Of a stretch of DNA of 64,000 nucleotides, positions 1 to 14,154 are shown piece by piece; the first letter of the stretch is position 1, and each line of letters starts with the position of its first letter. The notes below the pieces were generated by a model, which was not told the DNA's origin, did no database searches, and saw only the letters and a list, made by a program, of their open reading frames with translations. The position numbers were made by a program, and so were the translations under genes. Source of the DNA: Balanoglossus misakiensis (lineage: Eukaryota > Hemichordata); assembly GCA_040954595.2 (NCBI GenBank), contig CM082587.2, positions 2,170,001 through 2,234,000 of the forward strand, read 5' to 3'.

Positions 1-1702
1 CTTCTATCAACTTTCACTTTGCTAAAGTGGAAGGGCTCGTGCTCCATCCACTTTTCATGTTGATTAAGTCAAGAGTACATGTATCTTTAATGAAGAAAAC
101 TAAGAACACACTCAAAATAAGTTGTTAACCAGACCTCAAAGTATGTACTTGTAGGTCACGTCAATCCAAAGCTCACTGATGTAGGTAAGAAAGATATCAG
201 TGAGAACGTGTACAATCAAAGGTAACGTGACTAGGTCATGCATACATGTACATTGTGTTAGATGATAGTTGGCACTGTGGGAGGTAGTTAACCTTTGGAG
301 CTTGGCTTTTTCGAGAACAGGGAAGGTTCCTATGCTTAATTTTCAGCAGGTGGTCAAACTGTGAAATAGGAAGAAAGTCGGCAACATCACTCAACTGACA
401 AGATGAAGAAACCAATAGAGTCAGATTAGTTGCTTCGGTGACCTAGTCACAGACAGCGCGAGATTGATTGCAATCAAGCAGAAACTTGATAAGAAAATAT
501 TCAACAATGTTGGTTGCATAATACGACGACATGTCATTGTTGTAGATATTCTGGTATTCTGATTTTTTTTAATCACATGTGACTTTCTTGGCCTAACTTG
601 GTGTGATTATTAACTCACGTGTACAATTACTAGCTTGCAACAGAATACATGTCCTGTACCAAGACATAGCAGATATACATTATTGATGCAATGATTTTGA
701 ATGAAGATGGTACCTGAAAGGGAAACTGTTTTTATTTGACTGCATGTACCTGCTAACTCATGCAGAAAGATGGGGCATGGTTTGAGCGTGTCAGTGGGTG
801 TACCTTGGGTTCCCCCAATGCCCCAGGTTGTTACTACAAAGTGTATGTCTACCATTGGCTGCAAGGGTGTGCAATGTGTATGTCAATAGGTGTATATGTA
901 AACACTAAAAATAACATTTTACTAACTGAGTCACTAAGTTCTACTGTGTAATCCTGTGAGAGATCCCTTTGGGCAGTTTCTCTACAGAAGAAGCCTTCTG
1001 GCAGCGTCTTGCTTGACTTGGTTTGAACAAAAGGGCTTTGCCAGACATATGATGAACTTTGAAGTTTAGCAATGATACCCTTATGTCAATTTTGGAGGCT
1101 TGTCTAATACCTGTCCTTACAGTACAAGGTGTAATTGTCTTAAAAAGTGCTACTTTTGGGATGGTTTTCAAAGTTAATGATCTTGGCAGATTGTGTAAGA
1201 TGACATATTTTGTGCGTCTTTTCGGTGTATACCTATTTGCACATCCCTTTCCTGCTGATAATATTGTATCAAAGCACTTGTCTATATCATGTTTATGAAG
1301 TTGGTATGCTTTCTTTAGTATGTGTATATGTACAGCTATCAAATTGTTATGGTATTGAAGAGTCCATGAATGTCAAGATCTTTGTCAATGGAAAACTTTT
1401 CCTGGTCGCTGGGATCTTTGTCCGTGCAAAAAAATTGGTAGCATCTATGGATGTTTGATGGAAGTGACCTCTGATGAATCAAGTACTTGCAACCCAGTGG
1501 CCGAGGTCAAGAAATACAAAAGGTGTCTGGTTTCTTTGAATTGTTTTTTCTGTTAAATATAACAAATAGGTTGTAAAAGAAAGGTTTTGTATACTGATCT
1601 TTTCATTATTCTGATCTTTCCATTTATTAGAACAGTATTTAAAGCTAATGTTGTATGTATAAATAGTAAACTTCATTCATGGTCATGCTTTTGAAGATTT
1701 GC

Positions 1703-1759
1703 GTCCATGGTTCAGTGGTAATGACTCCTCACAAAGTCAATTGTCTCGAATGAATGGAT
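1703..1759 (+). other. Degenerate tRNA-like fragment (possible tRNA-derived SINE head)
   Basis: TGGTTCAGTGG (about 1708-1718) fits the RNA polymerase III A-box form of tRNA genes, and about 30 bases later TCTCGAAT (1744-1751) resembles the core of a B box. TCCAT at the start can pair with ATGGA at the end. The D and anticodon arms do not fold well, so this is not a functional tRNA; a decayed tRNA or SINE head is more likely. It could also be chance. Confidence 0.2.
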
Positions 1760-2644
1760 CACAAAGACAGGTGAAGTTCAATATAGCATCAACTTGGGAG
1801 TTCTGTTTGCTCTTGACAGCCAATGACGTACTAAAAGGTTTGGTCGGTGCATGAGGGAAAGAAAGTTCATAACTGAAAATGTCAACAACAAGATCAGCTC
1901 TGTTTCATGGCAAATAAGTGTCAGGAAGTTTGTGGAAATTCCTGCTGCCAAGTGGAACTGTTTTCCAATGATTGGAAGAGGTCTGGTAAAAGCATTTGAT
2001 ACTTGACTGATAAGAGCAGACAGTGTCTGCCACAATGTCAAGTCTATTGTTGCTTCAGATAGGAGTATCAGAGACTGTATGAATAAGAATGCAGGAAGTT
2101 CAGCCTATTGAATATTTTTAGAGATCCAAAGTGCAAAGGTAATTGATAGATCTATGTCAGTAGATGCATGTTTGTCCCTAATGCATTGTGTGTTACTGAT
2201 ACGGCGCTGAATCCTGATAGTTCTGTAGACCATCTGTTTTTATTTCACAAACATTCAGATTGACCGGCATGACAGTCGGAGCATTAGGATTAAGACGAGC
2301 ATTATGATTAAAGCGATACCGAAGGATTGGATGTGCGCACTGATTGCTGTTGCTGGCAAGGTTCCAAGTGCACATTGCTGCACACGAACAAGCAGATATC
2401 TTTATTCCAAAGTTTTTCTGTGGTTTTTCATCTCCAGATATTTTGAAGATTTCAACACATTTTCCTTTCTCAAGTTTTAACAACTTTAAGTGATTTCCTG
2501 TGGCAGAGTTATACAAGGCACAGAGAAGGATGCTTGCTTTTCTGATTTGATGAAATTTACATAGGTTCGGTCTGTAATAGCAAGGTGACTATTTAGTGGA
2601 CCAAGAATGTATGGTTGATACACAAGACGTCAGTAATTTTAAGA

Positions 2645-2659
2645 CCCCCCCCCCCCCCC
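2645..2659 (+). repeat. Poly-C homopolymer tract
   Basis: Fifteen consecutive C residues in non-coding DNA. No role is visible. The exact length may be unreliable because homopolymers are error-prone in sequencing. Confidence 0.9.
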
Positions 2660-3992
2660 ACTTAAAAGTAAGATCTCTTCAACTTCAAGAAAATGGGTTG
2701 AAGGTGATCTCAAGCAGCTGAGAGAGCCACCAACATGGGGTGATCTGTGGCAAAGGTTTGTGGGCCACTCTGAGACTGGTCTGTCTGTGTGGAAGGAAGT
2801 GCTGTGAGATTGTCAGTTATATATACATTTGTAGACAGAATAAACACGATAGGGGGTGTAACTGTCAGTTACATTTAACAATCAGCAAGACATTAACAAG
2901 CTGTCCTTAAACAGACTTAGAGACCTTTTGAATGCACAAAAGGTGGTAGTCCGCATGGTGTTTCTAGGATTGTGATAAGTGCATGAATTTCTCAACCTCT
3001 GGCTTTCAGATGCTTCACCATCTTATACGCCATAATCTTAATGTTTTGGCACAGTCTCAAAGACTTGGCCTTTCTGACAATATATACAAAAATAATTTGA
3101 TATGCATTCCAAATGAGATACAAGCATGATTCATACACTCCTGGAAAGTCCTTGAAGTTTGAAACAACTGGATAGTTCTTGAAAGTTGTGGAAAAATGAA
3201 ATTTGCTCTTTTACACCATATGGAGTCAACCCTGTCTGTGTCAGGTATTTCTACCAACAGGGAATAATCCGGAGTTCTTGAATTTGTGCCAATATCTGTG
3301 ATCATTCCCGGGCCCCTCCTTGACCATCAGCAAGGAATGCGAAGCTCAGCCAGGATCAATCAAAACATTTTTGCACCGAGTGGTCTGTCTCAGAGTAGTC
3401 GGTATCTTGGGGTTTCATTGGCCAGGGTCCCAGTTAGATAAACCAACCACAATATCTGTAACTATTCAAGTCTGATCCACATGAAGAACAATCAGTTCGG
3501 AGATGGGGGAAGAGATTGCATAAGTGTTGAGTAGAGTAAATTGATGCTTTGTAGGAGTCTTCAGATGGTTAATGTTTAAACCATAAACAATATTTCTGGC
3601 TGAGGTGAACCAGGCTATAGTCCCTCATTTCTGGAAGGTGTATGGGTAAACAGACTCAGTACCAAGTGACTTTGTTGAGTCAGATGATTTGATCAGTGCC
3701 GGTCGTAACCCCTACCCAAACTGTATCTTTGTGTGCTGTAGTTCTGCCATATACAATGTATTGTAGTTGTCCCTTTAATGCCCTTTTAACATAATGCATT
3801 CTGTTGGAATGGCAAAGTGTTTGGGATTTTGATGTTGCGCAAAAAATCCATTAAGATTGCGTGTGTTGGTAGGCTTGCATTTCAACAATGAAAACTGAGA
3901 AGTCAATGGCAGGAACTGAATCATGGGAGAAGGGAAACTGGAGCCCAATGTTAGCAGGGACAGTAGAAGTCTCGCTTGGGTCATGTCGTATC

Positions 3993-4037
3993 TAGTCTAG
4001 AATCTAGCCAGAAATTGTAAGGTTAGATTCTAGACCA
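3993..4037. repeat. Short inverted repeat
   Basis: Two 17-base arms (3993-4009 and 4021-4037) match in inverse orientation at 15 of 17 positions around the shared core TCTAGAATCTA, separated by 11 bases. It could form a small hairpin. It is not linked to any gene. Confidence 0.6.
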
Positions 4038-6520
4038 GGTCATATATCATATATGTAAGAGAAGGACTTAGACTATGTGCACTAGGGGTAGTTTTGCTGT
4101 ATGTCTACAGCTGGTTGATTTCATTACACTCTGAGACAATATTACGATAATTTTTGTCTTTGAAGTGAATATCGCAAAGCTTGCAAACGGTAGCTTCCAG
4201 ATTATATTTCTTTTTGAAATGAATATCACAAAAATGTAAACAGTGGCTGCCAAAAGTATGTAGAATTCAGATATCTATTTTGATAGAGTGAGTGTCTTTC
4301 AGCCTTTTAAGTCTGTCACATTCTTAAGAGGGCATGAGTATTGGCAGTGAGTATTTACAAACAGTCATTGCAAGTGACTGCCCTAGATTTACTTATACTG
4401 CAAAATGTCACGTTGACTTTCTTCACGACTGAAGGATGTTTGAAACAAAATTTGTCCAATGTTACATGAGCTGCTTATCAGTTTCTTACATTTGCAAAAT
4501 GAGGGAACTTTAAATAGTTTCAGCTCCCCGGTTGTAGCTTTCTCAGAAAATGATCTTTCCTCAGGAAAGTAGCATTCTCTAGTTCAGCAGAAGTGTACAA
4601 TCAATCAGAACAAAGTTGACAGTTCTTGAAAGGGGTTTGAGATGACTTTACTGCGTGAGAACAACTAGTATCTGTCCTTGTGATGACTTGCTCTTCAAAC
4701 TTCAAACATTCCTTCCATATATCTTTATATGATGGAACGAAATACTGCAGTGCTACACAAAAACATAAATGCCAGCATCTGCTTGAAGTCAATCAGATTA
4801 AAATGACCCTATTTTGATTAAACCATGTGTTAACTTTATATTCTGGTATGTGTGACTTTTTATTGGGCAGTGCAAAATTACTGTGGGGATAAAACAGTGA
4901 TTTGGGATTCAGAGTGTGAGGAATTCCAAGGATAGATGCAGGCTGTGTGAGTTCCCCTGTGTATGACCTTAAAGAAAGGTAGAGTCATTCTAAGAGAAGG
5001 AAACAGCCTCAGAAATGCAGTATATGGCAGTATATGGCCAAAGAATGTGATGAAAAAGTCTTGTTTGTGATCAACCATATTTCCTGAGAATTGCAGCATT
5101 GTCCACAAAGTGGGTGTATCCGGTTCTTTTCAGATGATTTCTTCTAAAGATGACTTCATCCAACCGTTTAGCACACTGGTATGAATCTGGCTGACCAGTT
5201 TCGCTGACCTTAACCTGTTTGAATTTTCAATGTCAGCGTTTAGGCCGGAGATCCCCACTGTGTAGCAGGGGAATGACCTCCTGGTGTGAAAAAGAATTTG
5301 CAAGTGTGAATTTACAGCTTGGGTACCTGATTCCTAACATGCATGACATGGTACACATAAGGTCTGTCTAGACTTGGTTTCTGAATCAGTGGTGTGGAAA
5401 GTCATCAGTCTTAAGACTGTCTTGGCCTCTACACATGAAGAAGCTGCTTACAAAGAAAATCCTGTGTTTTTAGCCATTTTATACCTTCTTAGAACCATCT
5501 GGGATTATGAATAGTTTTATAGAATGTGTTCTTTCCATTCACATAATATCCCACTTATCACTAGGTAGATGGAAGACGGCCTTTTTGTTGTGGTGTTTGT
5601 AAGGTCACTGAGCGGTCAACCACCAAGTACCGCTGTGGGCCAACCCCCCACTCAGTTAAGGTTATTTCCCGTGACGCAACTTGCAAATACGTTGGCGTTC
5701 AAAATAAACATCTGATCATTGTTCAGCGAGGTTAAACATCTTCAGACTGCTCTGAGACTGCCATGAAAAGCTGTGTAGCTGATCACTAGTACTTTGATAG
5801 GACAGTCTGGTGATCCAACGGGGACTATGTCATTGACAACAATATTAATTATGACTGTTGCCCCTTTGATCATTCAGCTGCTTTCAAAAACTTATATGAG
5901 GCATAAATCTATCATATTTACTTGGAAGCATGCATCCTTTATTTTTATATTTCTGTAGTAAATTAATATAGCACAATGCTCAAAAGAAATATTTACAAAA
6001 TAATTGGATCCAGATGACTTACTTCACAGCAATATAGTAACGCATACTTAGCTGGCGACATTATTAGTCTATGGCTTGAACTCTGTGTACTTGTAAAGCA
6101 AGAGATAAATTAACTCTATTGAACATAAATTAAAAAGATCTTTCTAGCTAATTTAATGTCATCATACCTGACCTTAATATGTGTCTGTGACCAGTGTTGT
6201 AATATGTCATCATCCTAGCTGTCAGGCAAGAATTGTATTCGCTATCGTCAAAGTTTGGGGTGTCCTATCCATGTGATAACTCTATTTGGATGATGATAAG
6301 AGTTGCCCTAAGGGCAGTTACATTGTGAAGACCAGTGGAACCTAGTCCACTAGTAGTGTAGTATTCAAGAGAGAGAGAGAGAAAGAACACAGTGAAAAAT
6401 CGCTCTAAAATTTTCTGATTTCCGGTAAATCTGCTCAAGTTAATGCTAATATGATTCTTGTCAGTAATGTTGGTATGAAAGCATCCATAATCCAAGCTTG
6501 GTATTCAGAATCATTGGGGT

Positions 6521-6575
6521 GCTGAGCTGAGCCATCGAGCTACCACTTGTGGTAGCTCCATGGCTGAGCTTAGGA
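6521..6575. repeat. Near-perfect hairpin with a 2-base loop, containing an A-box-like sequence on the minus strand
   Basis: The arms 6530-6546 and 6549-6565 are inverse complements at 16 of 17 positions, with only TT between them, and a weaker outer stem extends to about 6521 and 6575. On the minus strand TAGCTCGATGG fits the tRNA A-box form, and a weak B-box-like sequence follows at about 6500-6513. A tRNA-derived SINE fragment or a foldback element are both possible. Confidence 0.5.
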
Positions 6576-9500
6576 TGGACTTTGAAGCCATTTGCTATTT
6601 ACTTTACGTGATCAAGATAAAGCCAATTTAATGCAAATATAGTGTACAGTTACTGAAATTTACATAAGTAGTTGAAAACCACAATTTATAGTTTTTAAAA
6701 GTATCCACCTTTGGATCATTATGATGTCCCATTGACTTCAACACAAGAACATAAGATTTGCTTGATTGAGAAATACCAAGGTAAATCTTATGTTGGTCAC
6801 GTTGACACTTATGTGCTATGTAAATGAGTTAATGGTATCTTAATTTGAAAATGTCAAATTGCATAAGACATGAGTACACATGAGTTGTTAAATTACACCA
6901 GACAGTTCTAAGTGTTGGCATTTTTGCAAATGGACTAGACAGCTTACTTTATTGCAAAATCTTGAGTGCCCATAATTATATTGCCCATAATAAAAATATG
7001 AGTTATGATACATGACGTGGAAGTTTTCTGAGCAGGCAGGTTTGCTTTGAACAGTGTCTGTATTGCTATGCTGGGTTGTACTGTAAACTGTTGTCAGGAT
7101 TTTTAAAGACCTCATAGTGTGCATGGCAGAGTATATAATTGCAGTTGTTTTTAACATAGTCAGGATGCAAAAGACACATGCGAGTGCTTGTATATTATCA
7201 AAACGGAAAAAAAAAAGTGTTTCAAACCAGACACTTTGAGCATATAGATTACAAGTTTGTGTGTACATACAGTAGTAAGATTATTAGCTAAGTGTTAATG
7301 CATACCGCAGTGGTTTTTAAAATATTTTCCCACAGTCAGTCAGTGCATAGCTGTTCGAAGTTGATCTGTTTTTAATTGGCATGTGTCCAATGGCTAGGTC
7401 AGAGATTGTGAGTGTCCCCATGCCAACACATTTGGAAGTTGTTGCTGTCGTAAATTCTCCGTTGTGAACTTTGGTAAATTGGTTATTTATGGCCTGGTGT
7501 TCCCTTCCATTCTGTGCCCAACATGCTGATGCATTTCAGGGAGAAGTTGCCATATGTTCAAAATAGTTTCAAGGAGCAATGCACTGCAGGGGCTGATTTG
7601 CCAAATCTTATGAATGCTTTGTTGTTAATACAGATTTGATCCCCATCTATTTTGCACCGACACATGTCAGTGAGAAGTTGCCATATGTTTAAGATCTAGC
7701 AATTTCTCAGCAGTTGTAATATCGCATCGTAAATTCCAGGACTGAAAAATGGCTACAGGGTTTGCTGTGTTTCTGTGCATTGATCCTGTTAATAAGTATG
7801 ATTTAACTCAAATATGTAACATCACAGTTGGGTGATTTCATTTGATACATTGGTACACGTATGAATGAATGAATGATGGATGGATGACTGACTTTAATCA
7901 ACAGTTATGAACTGCATATTTGTACTGTGTTAACATAATAACCTTGTGTGCTTTCTTGACTTCATTATTAAATTGTTCAGTGAGGAACTGTGGAGTACAT
8001 TTCAATCCTACTTGATGGGGGAATTTTAAGTAAATATGCCCACAAACAATAAATGATTGTGTGTTTTCACATATCTTTAGTCATGAGTGCTTCACCTCTT
8101 AACCTTTTCACCTCCCCCAAAAATGGTTCCGTCTATAACACTGGTCCAACTTTAAAGTTGATGGCTAACTTTGTATGGGAGTTATAAACCATAATCCAGT
8201 GTTTCTTCTATTGCTATGACTGCATTTATATACTATTAACGTAGGAAAAATTCCCTGTGTTATACCCCACATGAAATTAACACAGGCAGTCTGGTTACTA
8301 TTACTGAAGTTTGAATCAGGATAACCATACACAGCTAATTAACGTTGACAGAAATAGAAAACATGTACGATATAAGTTTCATGATATAGTATATTTGATA
8401 CAAGTAGTAATCAGCAAGTGTATGACTCCTGTACAGTTCAAATCTGCTATGGACAAAAATCATGTACCGTATATCTACATTTGTACATATCATACTATTT
8501 ATTTATCAAAATGACCAAATGATATACAACACAGTGAAACATTGTTGAATCTGTTGTGGTATTGGATAGTGTATGATGGTATCAGTTACATTGAACAAAG
8601 AAAACATCTGTATTAGGTATATAAGACATATGGTGCAGCTCTGGTTCACAGAAGCCTGTTGGGAAGTCATCCAGAACTAGCACCAGAACCGTACCTGTTT
8701 TACAACTGTAGGTATGTCAACTATCAGAAGTTATCACTATCACAGTGTTGCAGGAAGTCTGATCTTTGAACAGTCTTCAAAATATTTACAGTTGACTGCT
8801 GAAACAAGCAACAAGATCTCTGAACTTCAGTTTTGAATATTCTAGAAAGAGCTATGTTGTAGGACTACAGTATAGCTTCAAACTTTCCATATGTAAACAT
8901 TGTTGGCAGTGGTATCATGCCTTGATAAGTTAAAGAAAATATTTGAAAAGCAAGCATCTCACTAAGTTTTTACCAGCAGTTGTAAATTGAGCTCAGACAG
9001 CACAACAATTGGCTGTACTTCACAAGCAAATCTGTGTTTTGTATCAGAATATGTGTGTGGTCATACAGACACCAGCAATGCTGAAGAGTTACAGAAAAAT
9101 GCCGAATTAATATAAGGGCTTTTTGTATCAGTTGATAACCTTTAACCATCCAGATAATCCCTCATCTAGCATCCTGTTCCCATTAAATTTTGTTATCTTG
9201 TTATTCTCTCTTGTCGGTCAGTCACACATGCCAAGATGTTAGTTCGGCACAGAAAAGGGCAAGAACTTTATATGATTGATTGCGTTTGATAAACTGAATT
9301 TAAATCATTATGATGTTACTCTGAAATATTGAACATCTAAATCTCCTCGGATACAAAGTTACAGTGGCCTCTTTTCTAAGTCTGACTTTCTTGGCTCTGG
9401 ACCAGATAATTGGCCAAAGTTGCTGATCTTCAGACTGTCAAAGTAGCACATATCCATCCTTGGGCTAGGCTGTTCGAACCTGAAGTAGCATATCTTCTGG

Positions 9501-10310
9501 ATGGTCAGTTGGAACCAAAATCATCCAACCAAGTACCAGACAGGACACATTTATTGATTGTTTTCGCAATCAAAATTAATATGCTGTCACTGTGCTGTCA
9601 CTTACACTCAGACCAACCACATATCATGTAGGCTGCATTCTGTATCTATAGACATTACTGTCACGATATACACACAGAAGGTCAATGTCAGATGTGTTCC
9701 TTTGTATGTCAAGTGTAAATACCAGTGTTAATCATGTTGAAGTTGCGCATGGTATTTGAATGCACATGGTAATGCAGTTAGCTCTTCATACTATTTAGAT
9801 CAGAGTATTGTCTCAAAATATTCGGTCTTGTATAATTTGCTGAGTGACATATACCACAAACAGAATAAAGTGCTGAAAGTGTCAATGCTGATTTTGTCAA
9901 AGTGGACAAAATCATCTACAGTAGCATCAACAGACATCATGGACATATCTGAACTGAACTGAACCAAATGACATCATCCTGAAAGCTTTTAAGTCTCCAA
10001 ACCATAAGAGGGATTCCATCCAATAGGAAAGCATGTGAAAGAGAAACGTCCCCCATCATGCAGAGATCTGAATTCCAAAGCAATCTAAAGTGGAATGTAG
10101 TTCTTGAGAGCTGCTACATGTAGGGGTCGGCCTTGGCCACAGTGAAGAGTATCTTCAAGGAATTTTAGTCTACATGTACAATGTAAGATGTCAACAAGGC
10201 TGTGACAACACTGTGCAATCACAAAAATAAACATACTTTCTACACAAGAGCATCAAATCTTCAACCAGCAAAATACTAATTTTATTGCATATTGTGCATT
10301 ATTATTACAG

Positions 10311-13300
10311 AGATTGGTCCAATCACAATTACGACAGATCCAATTAAGTTCCAAAGGGATCTTCGAGATCTGTACGTGCAGGGTGGGGGTGATTGTCCAG
10401 AGATGAGTGTTGGTGCAATAGAACAGGCATTACAGATCAGTTTACCAAGTTCCTTCATTTACGTCTTCACTGATGCCAGATCGAAAGATTACAATGTAAC
10501 AGAAAATGTGCTCAAGTTGATTCAAGAAAAGCAAAGTCAGGTGAGTGACACATCATATCTTTTTGATTTTAGGTTCAGTATTTAACTTTCATATTTCAGA
10601 TTATTGCAAATAAAAATATTTATAATGTACTTTATTTTTTAGGTTGTATTTGTCATGACAGGTGATTGTGGAAATCGCTCACATGTAGGTTTCAAGGTGT
10701 ATGAACAGATTGCTGCAACAAGCTCAGGACAGCTGTTCATGTTAAACAAATCGGATGTTGATCAGGTAAGTTTTGACGATTAAAAGCGATAAATGGTCAA
10801 GGTATGCAATCCTGCAATCCCACAGCCTTCATGAAGCGAGGTTAGTTTTCTGCATTCTTACTGATCCTATTCCTAAGTACAAAACTGTGGCAAGTCAAAT
10901 AAACACGTTGCTCTGTCTTTTTCTCTAAAACATCCCCTTTGTAATGCAAGATCAAAAGCATGCCACCCAGATGGAGGACATTAGTACTTGACATTGAACC
11001 AGACATTTTGTAGGTATTATTGATGAACACCTCAAGGCAATTTATTCATGTGTCTTTTAACGGTAAGCTTATATAAGAGGCAGATCTTTGAACCCCACAA
11101 TGTGTTGGCCTTGGTCGCATCAATGAAAGATCAACTTCTTTGCTGCGAAGGACAGTGGAATAGTCTTTTCTCACACTCCTGGCCTCTGGTGAAATGAACA
11201 AAAGTCTCACCACGACTTGTATATTTGTGAATTGTCTGATGAAATTGAATATATGGTGGTCCTTATGAGAACTGCTCAAGAATTCTTCAAGGGAAAGGAT
11301 AAGTCATGGCCAATAAACTGCTAGACAATTACAGTGAAGTGCGTTGTGCACTGATCAAGCTCAGCCATTACAAATCTCTGTACCGGTATATGTATGTACC
11401 TAGAAGGGCACCTTTGACAGTTTCCAGATAATTGTTTACCGACAGTGTCAGAAACTATTATGTTTTGTGTATTTATAAGCTGTCAGGTTTGATCCATCGG
11501 GCATGTTTTGCTGTTCTGTATTATACATAACATGAGGTAAATGAAATAAGCCTTCGGGTAATGTCTTGCAGATCAACTGTCAGGGTATTGGCTTTCGTAT
11601 CAAGAAGTTGTTGAGTATTTCCCAAGGGTAGAACTTGATATTTCAGTTTCTCAGACTGAAAGATTTAATGGTCTTATCACTCAGAGCACTCTCTATGATC
11701 CGGCTTCTGTTAAGAGCGGAATCATAGAAGTCCATTTCTGATATTTTCTGTGTATAAGAACCTTTGTATTGCTAAACTTTACTTGTGAAAAATTGTAGTG
11801 ACTGGCTGATAGTCCGCTGTGAGGAAATCCACTACTTGCTGAACTATTACCTTTGGAATGATATGCACTGCTGCATTGCTGTATGGTAGAAAAGAAAAGG
11901 CATGGAGACTGCATTGACAAGTGTTTGACAATGTCTACAAGTGTGTCTGTGATCACAGAGACCCGTGCTAGTCTGTGCTAGGGAGTAATATCACTGACAG
12001 AAAACACACATATCTCAAATAAACAAATGAATTTGATGGGTATATTATTGAGAAACGCCTGGCGTTTGTAGTGGTTAAACACTGGGCAGATAACTTCGGG
12101 TTCTGACACACTATTACATAAACATTGTGAAATATGGGTGGAAGGAGTCCAGGTCAGTGAGGTGCCTGTGCATTCATGTCCTCTGTAACATTGCCCTTTT
12201 GCTCAGTGAGCCCGGGTTACAGAGTCACTTGTCCGCTGGGTGATTTATTATAAACAGGTGTATAGGTTTCATTCATTGATGTCCTCATAAACTGCTCGTG
12301 CTGGTGTCCCATCTCGTGCTTGTCGGAATAAATTTTCAGCTTGTTGGGTTTTCTGAATGAGCTGTTTCTTTGGTCGTTTTTAAAACTTTTGCAACCGTTG
12401 TACACAGATTAGAGACGTTTGAAAAACACTTAACTGTGTGCATGTGAACATTGGATCAATTTATCCTCTTTTGGACAGATGTAACATATTAGCTATGCAT
12501 GTACAACAAACATTAGAAGTGTGCCCTGGCCTTACACTGTATAGTTAAGAGATATATGGATCAGGGGGGCAGTGCTCTAACTCATTTGAGATAGATGGAA
12601 CGTGACGGTACATGGAAGACAAACGTCATGCTCTGCTGCTCATGAAAATAGATGTCATGACCTTCTGATGTTATTCCTCTGTGAAACGTCCTTTCTTGTT
12701 GCACAGACTGTGTTTGTTACGTGGTTTATCAAATCAAGTCGTTGGTACAGTCTCTATTAAACAACAATCAAAACAGTCGTCACTTTCACTGTTTACATGT
12801 CGAAGAACCAGCAGACAAACTGCACGTCACAGAGCTGGCCAAATAAGCTAAAAAAAATCATGCCAGATAAAAATATGTCTTTGCAGTCAGGGAAATATAC
12901 AAACAACATTCTACAATTTAGTGAAACCTGCATCACTTGTTAACAGAATCTCTATTTTCATCTCCATTTCCTTGATAGGTGTTGAACTTTGTGCGTTTGT
13001 CAGTCCAGTCAAGAAAAGTGTACCTTGTCAATTTGAATGACATATCCAGTGGTTCAAAAACACATATAATACCAGTTGATCCAGCGTTACGAGAAATAAC
13101 AGTATCTGTCAGTGGAGACAATCCCTCCATTCATCTAGAAGATCCAATGGGTAAGTGTTTAACATTGTTGTACGCAAATAGAACATTGTACATCAATTTG
13201 TCTTGGACAAACTTTGGATTTATACCTGTGGATTAAATGCTCTTTATGTGAACTTCAGGATTATGGTATTTAGATATTGACTTTTTGGAATCTGTTCCAT

Positions 13301-14154
13301 TTTCAGGGCGAATCATCACGAAAGCAGACGGTTTGATGAATTTATTGTCAATTAATAACGGGCGTGTAGTATCGCTGAAAACTCCGAAACCTGGACTTTG
13401 GAAATTGATAGTGAACAGTGACTCAACCCATACTGTCAGAGTTACCGGATTAAGTTCTCTGGATTTTGTGCCAGGATATTCCAGATCAAAAGTTGTGAAA
13501 ATATCCCTGACGAGACAGAGACCAATTGCTGGTAAGAGATAGGAGCGCTTTTCTGTTCCTGATCTGGGTAGCTGCTTGTATGAGTGTTAAGTAATTCCCC
13601 AGTGCTTCATGTAATCTGTCTTGCAGTGGTTCTTTTAAAGGAGAGTCTGATCATATACCATTAAAGGTACACAGTCACCTCCAATTTATATACACCTATA
13701 TGGCTGAAATGGAGTATTTGAGCGTTCTAAAGAACATATGGTGGCGCTCCTTTTTTCGCGTGTGCCACCCACTGAAAATCTGTGATTGGCTAGATCTCAA
13801 TTTGCCATGGTAACTATAGATAATTTTCCGTAGGTGACCGTATACCTTTAACTAAAAGAAATCTCACCCACCCATGTACATTATTTACTACCACAGGTAT
13901 CCCAATGCACTTGATACTGAACGCTACCGGCTTGGACCCACCTGGTGCATTCACCAAAGTGGAACTGGTCAACTATAAGGGGGAAACCATTCGCGAGTTT
14001 CCATTGCAGAGGAATCGCTCCAATCCATCATTGTACATTGTACCCAAGTTTCTGCCTCCGGATGAGTTTTTCTTTGTGCGAGTCACTGGTTATGACAAGG
14101 AGAACTACAAGTTCCTGAGACTCAATCCCGCTGCTGTCACTCCAGAAATTCCAA
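10311..14154 (+). CDS. HMCN1: Hemicentin exons: C-terminal part of VWA domain and conserved post-VWA region
   Basis: Exons 10311-10540, 10643-10765, 12979-13150, 13307-13531 and 13897-14154. The first encodes the VWA segment with [14 protein letters not shown] and then [11 protein letters not shown], where the TDA carries a metal-site Asp of the family. The second continues with VVFVMTGDC and SSGQLF. The next three encode the conserved region between VWA and the first Ig, with TGLSSLDF and the RVTGYDK motif. The N-terminal VWA strand with DxTGS is missing. The intron 10766-12978 (2.2 kb) holds nothing recognisable except a 15-base palindrome at 12053-12067; the intron 13532-13896 holds an inverted-repeat element. 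Confidence 0.93.

Larger units (their letters stand above)
1..10310. other. Non-coding 5' region / probable long intron upstream of the first visible hemicentin exon
   Basis: No exon could be supported here. The open frames present are short, lack recognisable domains and have no convincing splice sites. The hemicentin coding sequence begins at 10311 in the middle of its VWA domain with a phase-1 acceptor, so at least one upstream exon (signal peptide plus the DxTGS metal-site motif) must exist. I looked for that motif and for the usual PFHDP segment here and did not find them, so these exons probably lie before position 1. The region holds simple repeats (15 C at 2645-2659, GA repeats near 6370, ATGA/TGGA repeats near 7860), small inverted repeats and two tRNA-like fragments listed separately. 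Confidence 0.6.

Noticed and set aside
1778-2041. 87-codon minus-strand frame as a transposon relic
   Set aside because: No recognisable transposase or reverse-transcriptase motif on either strand.
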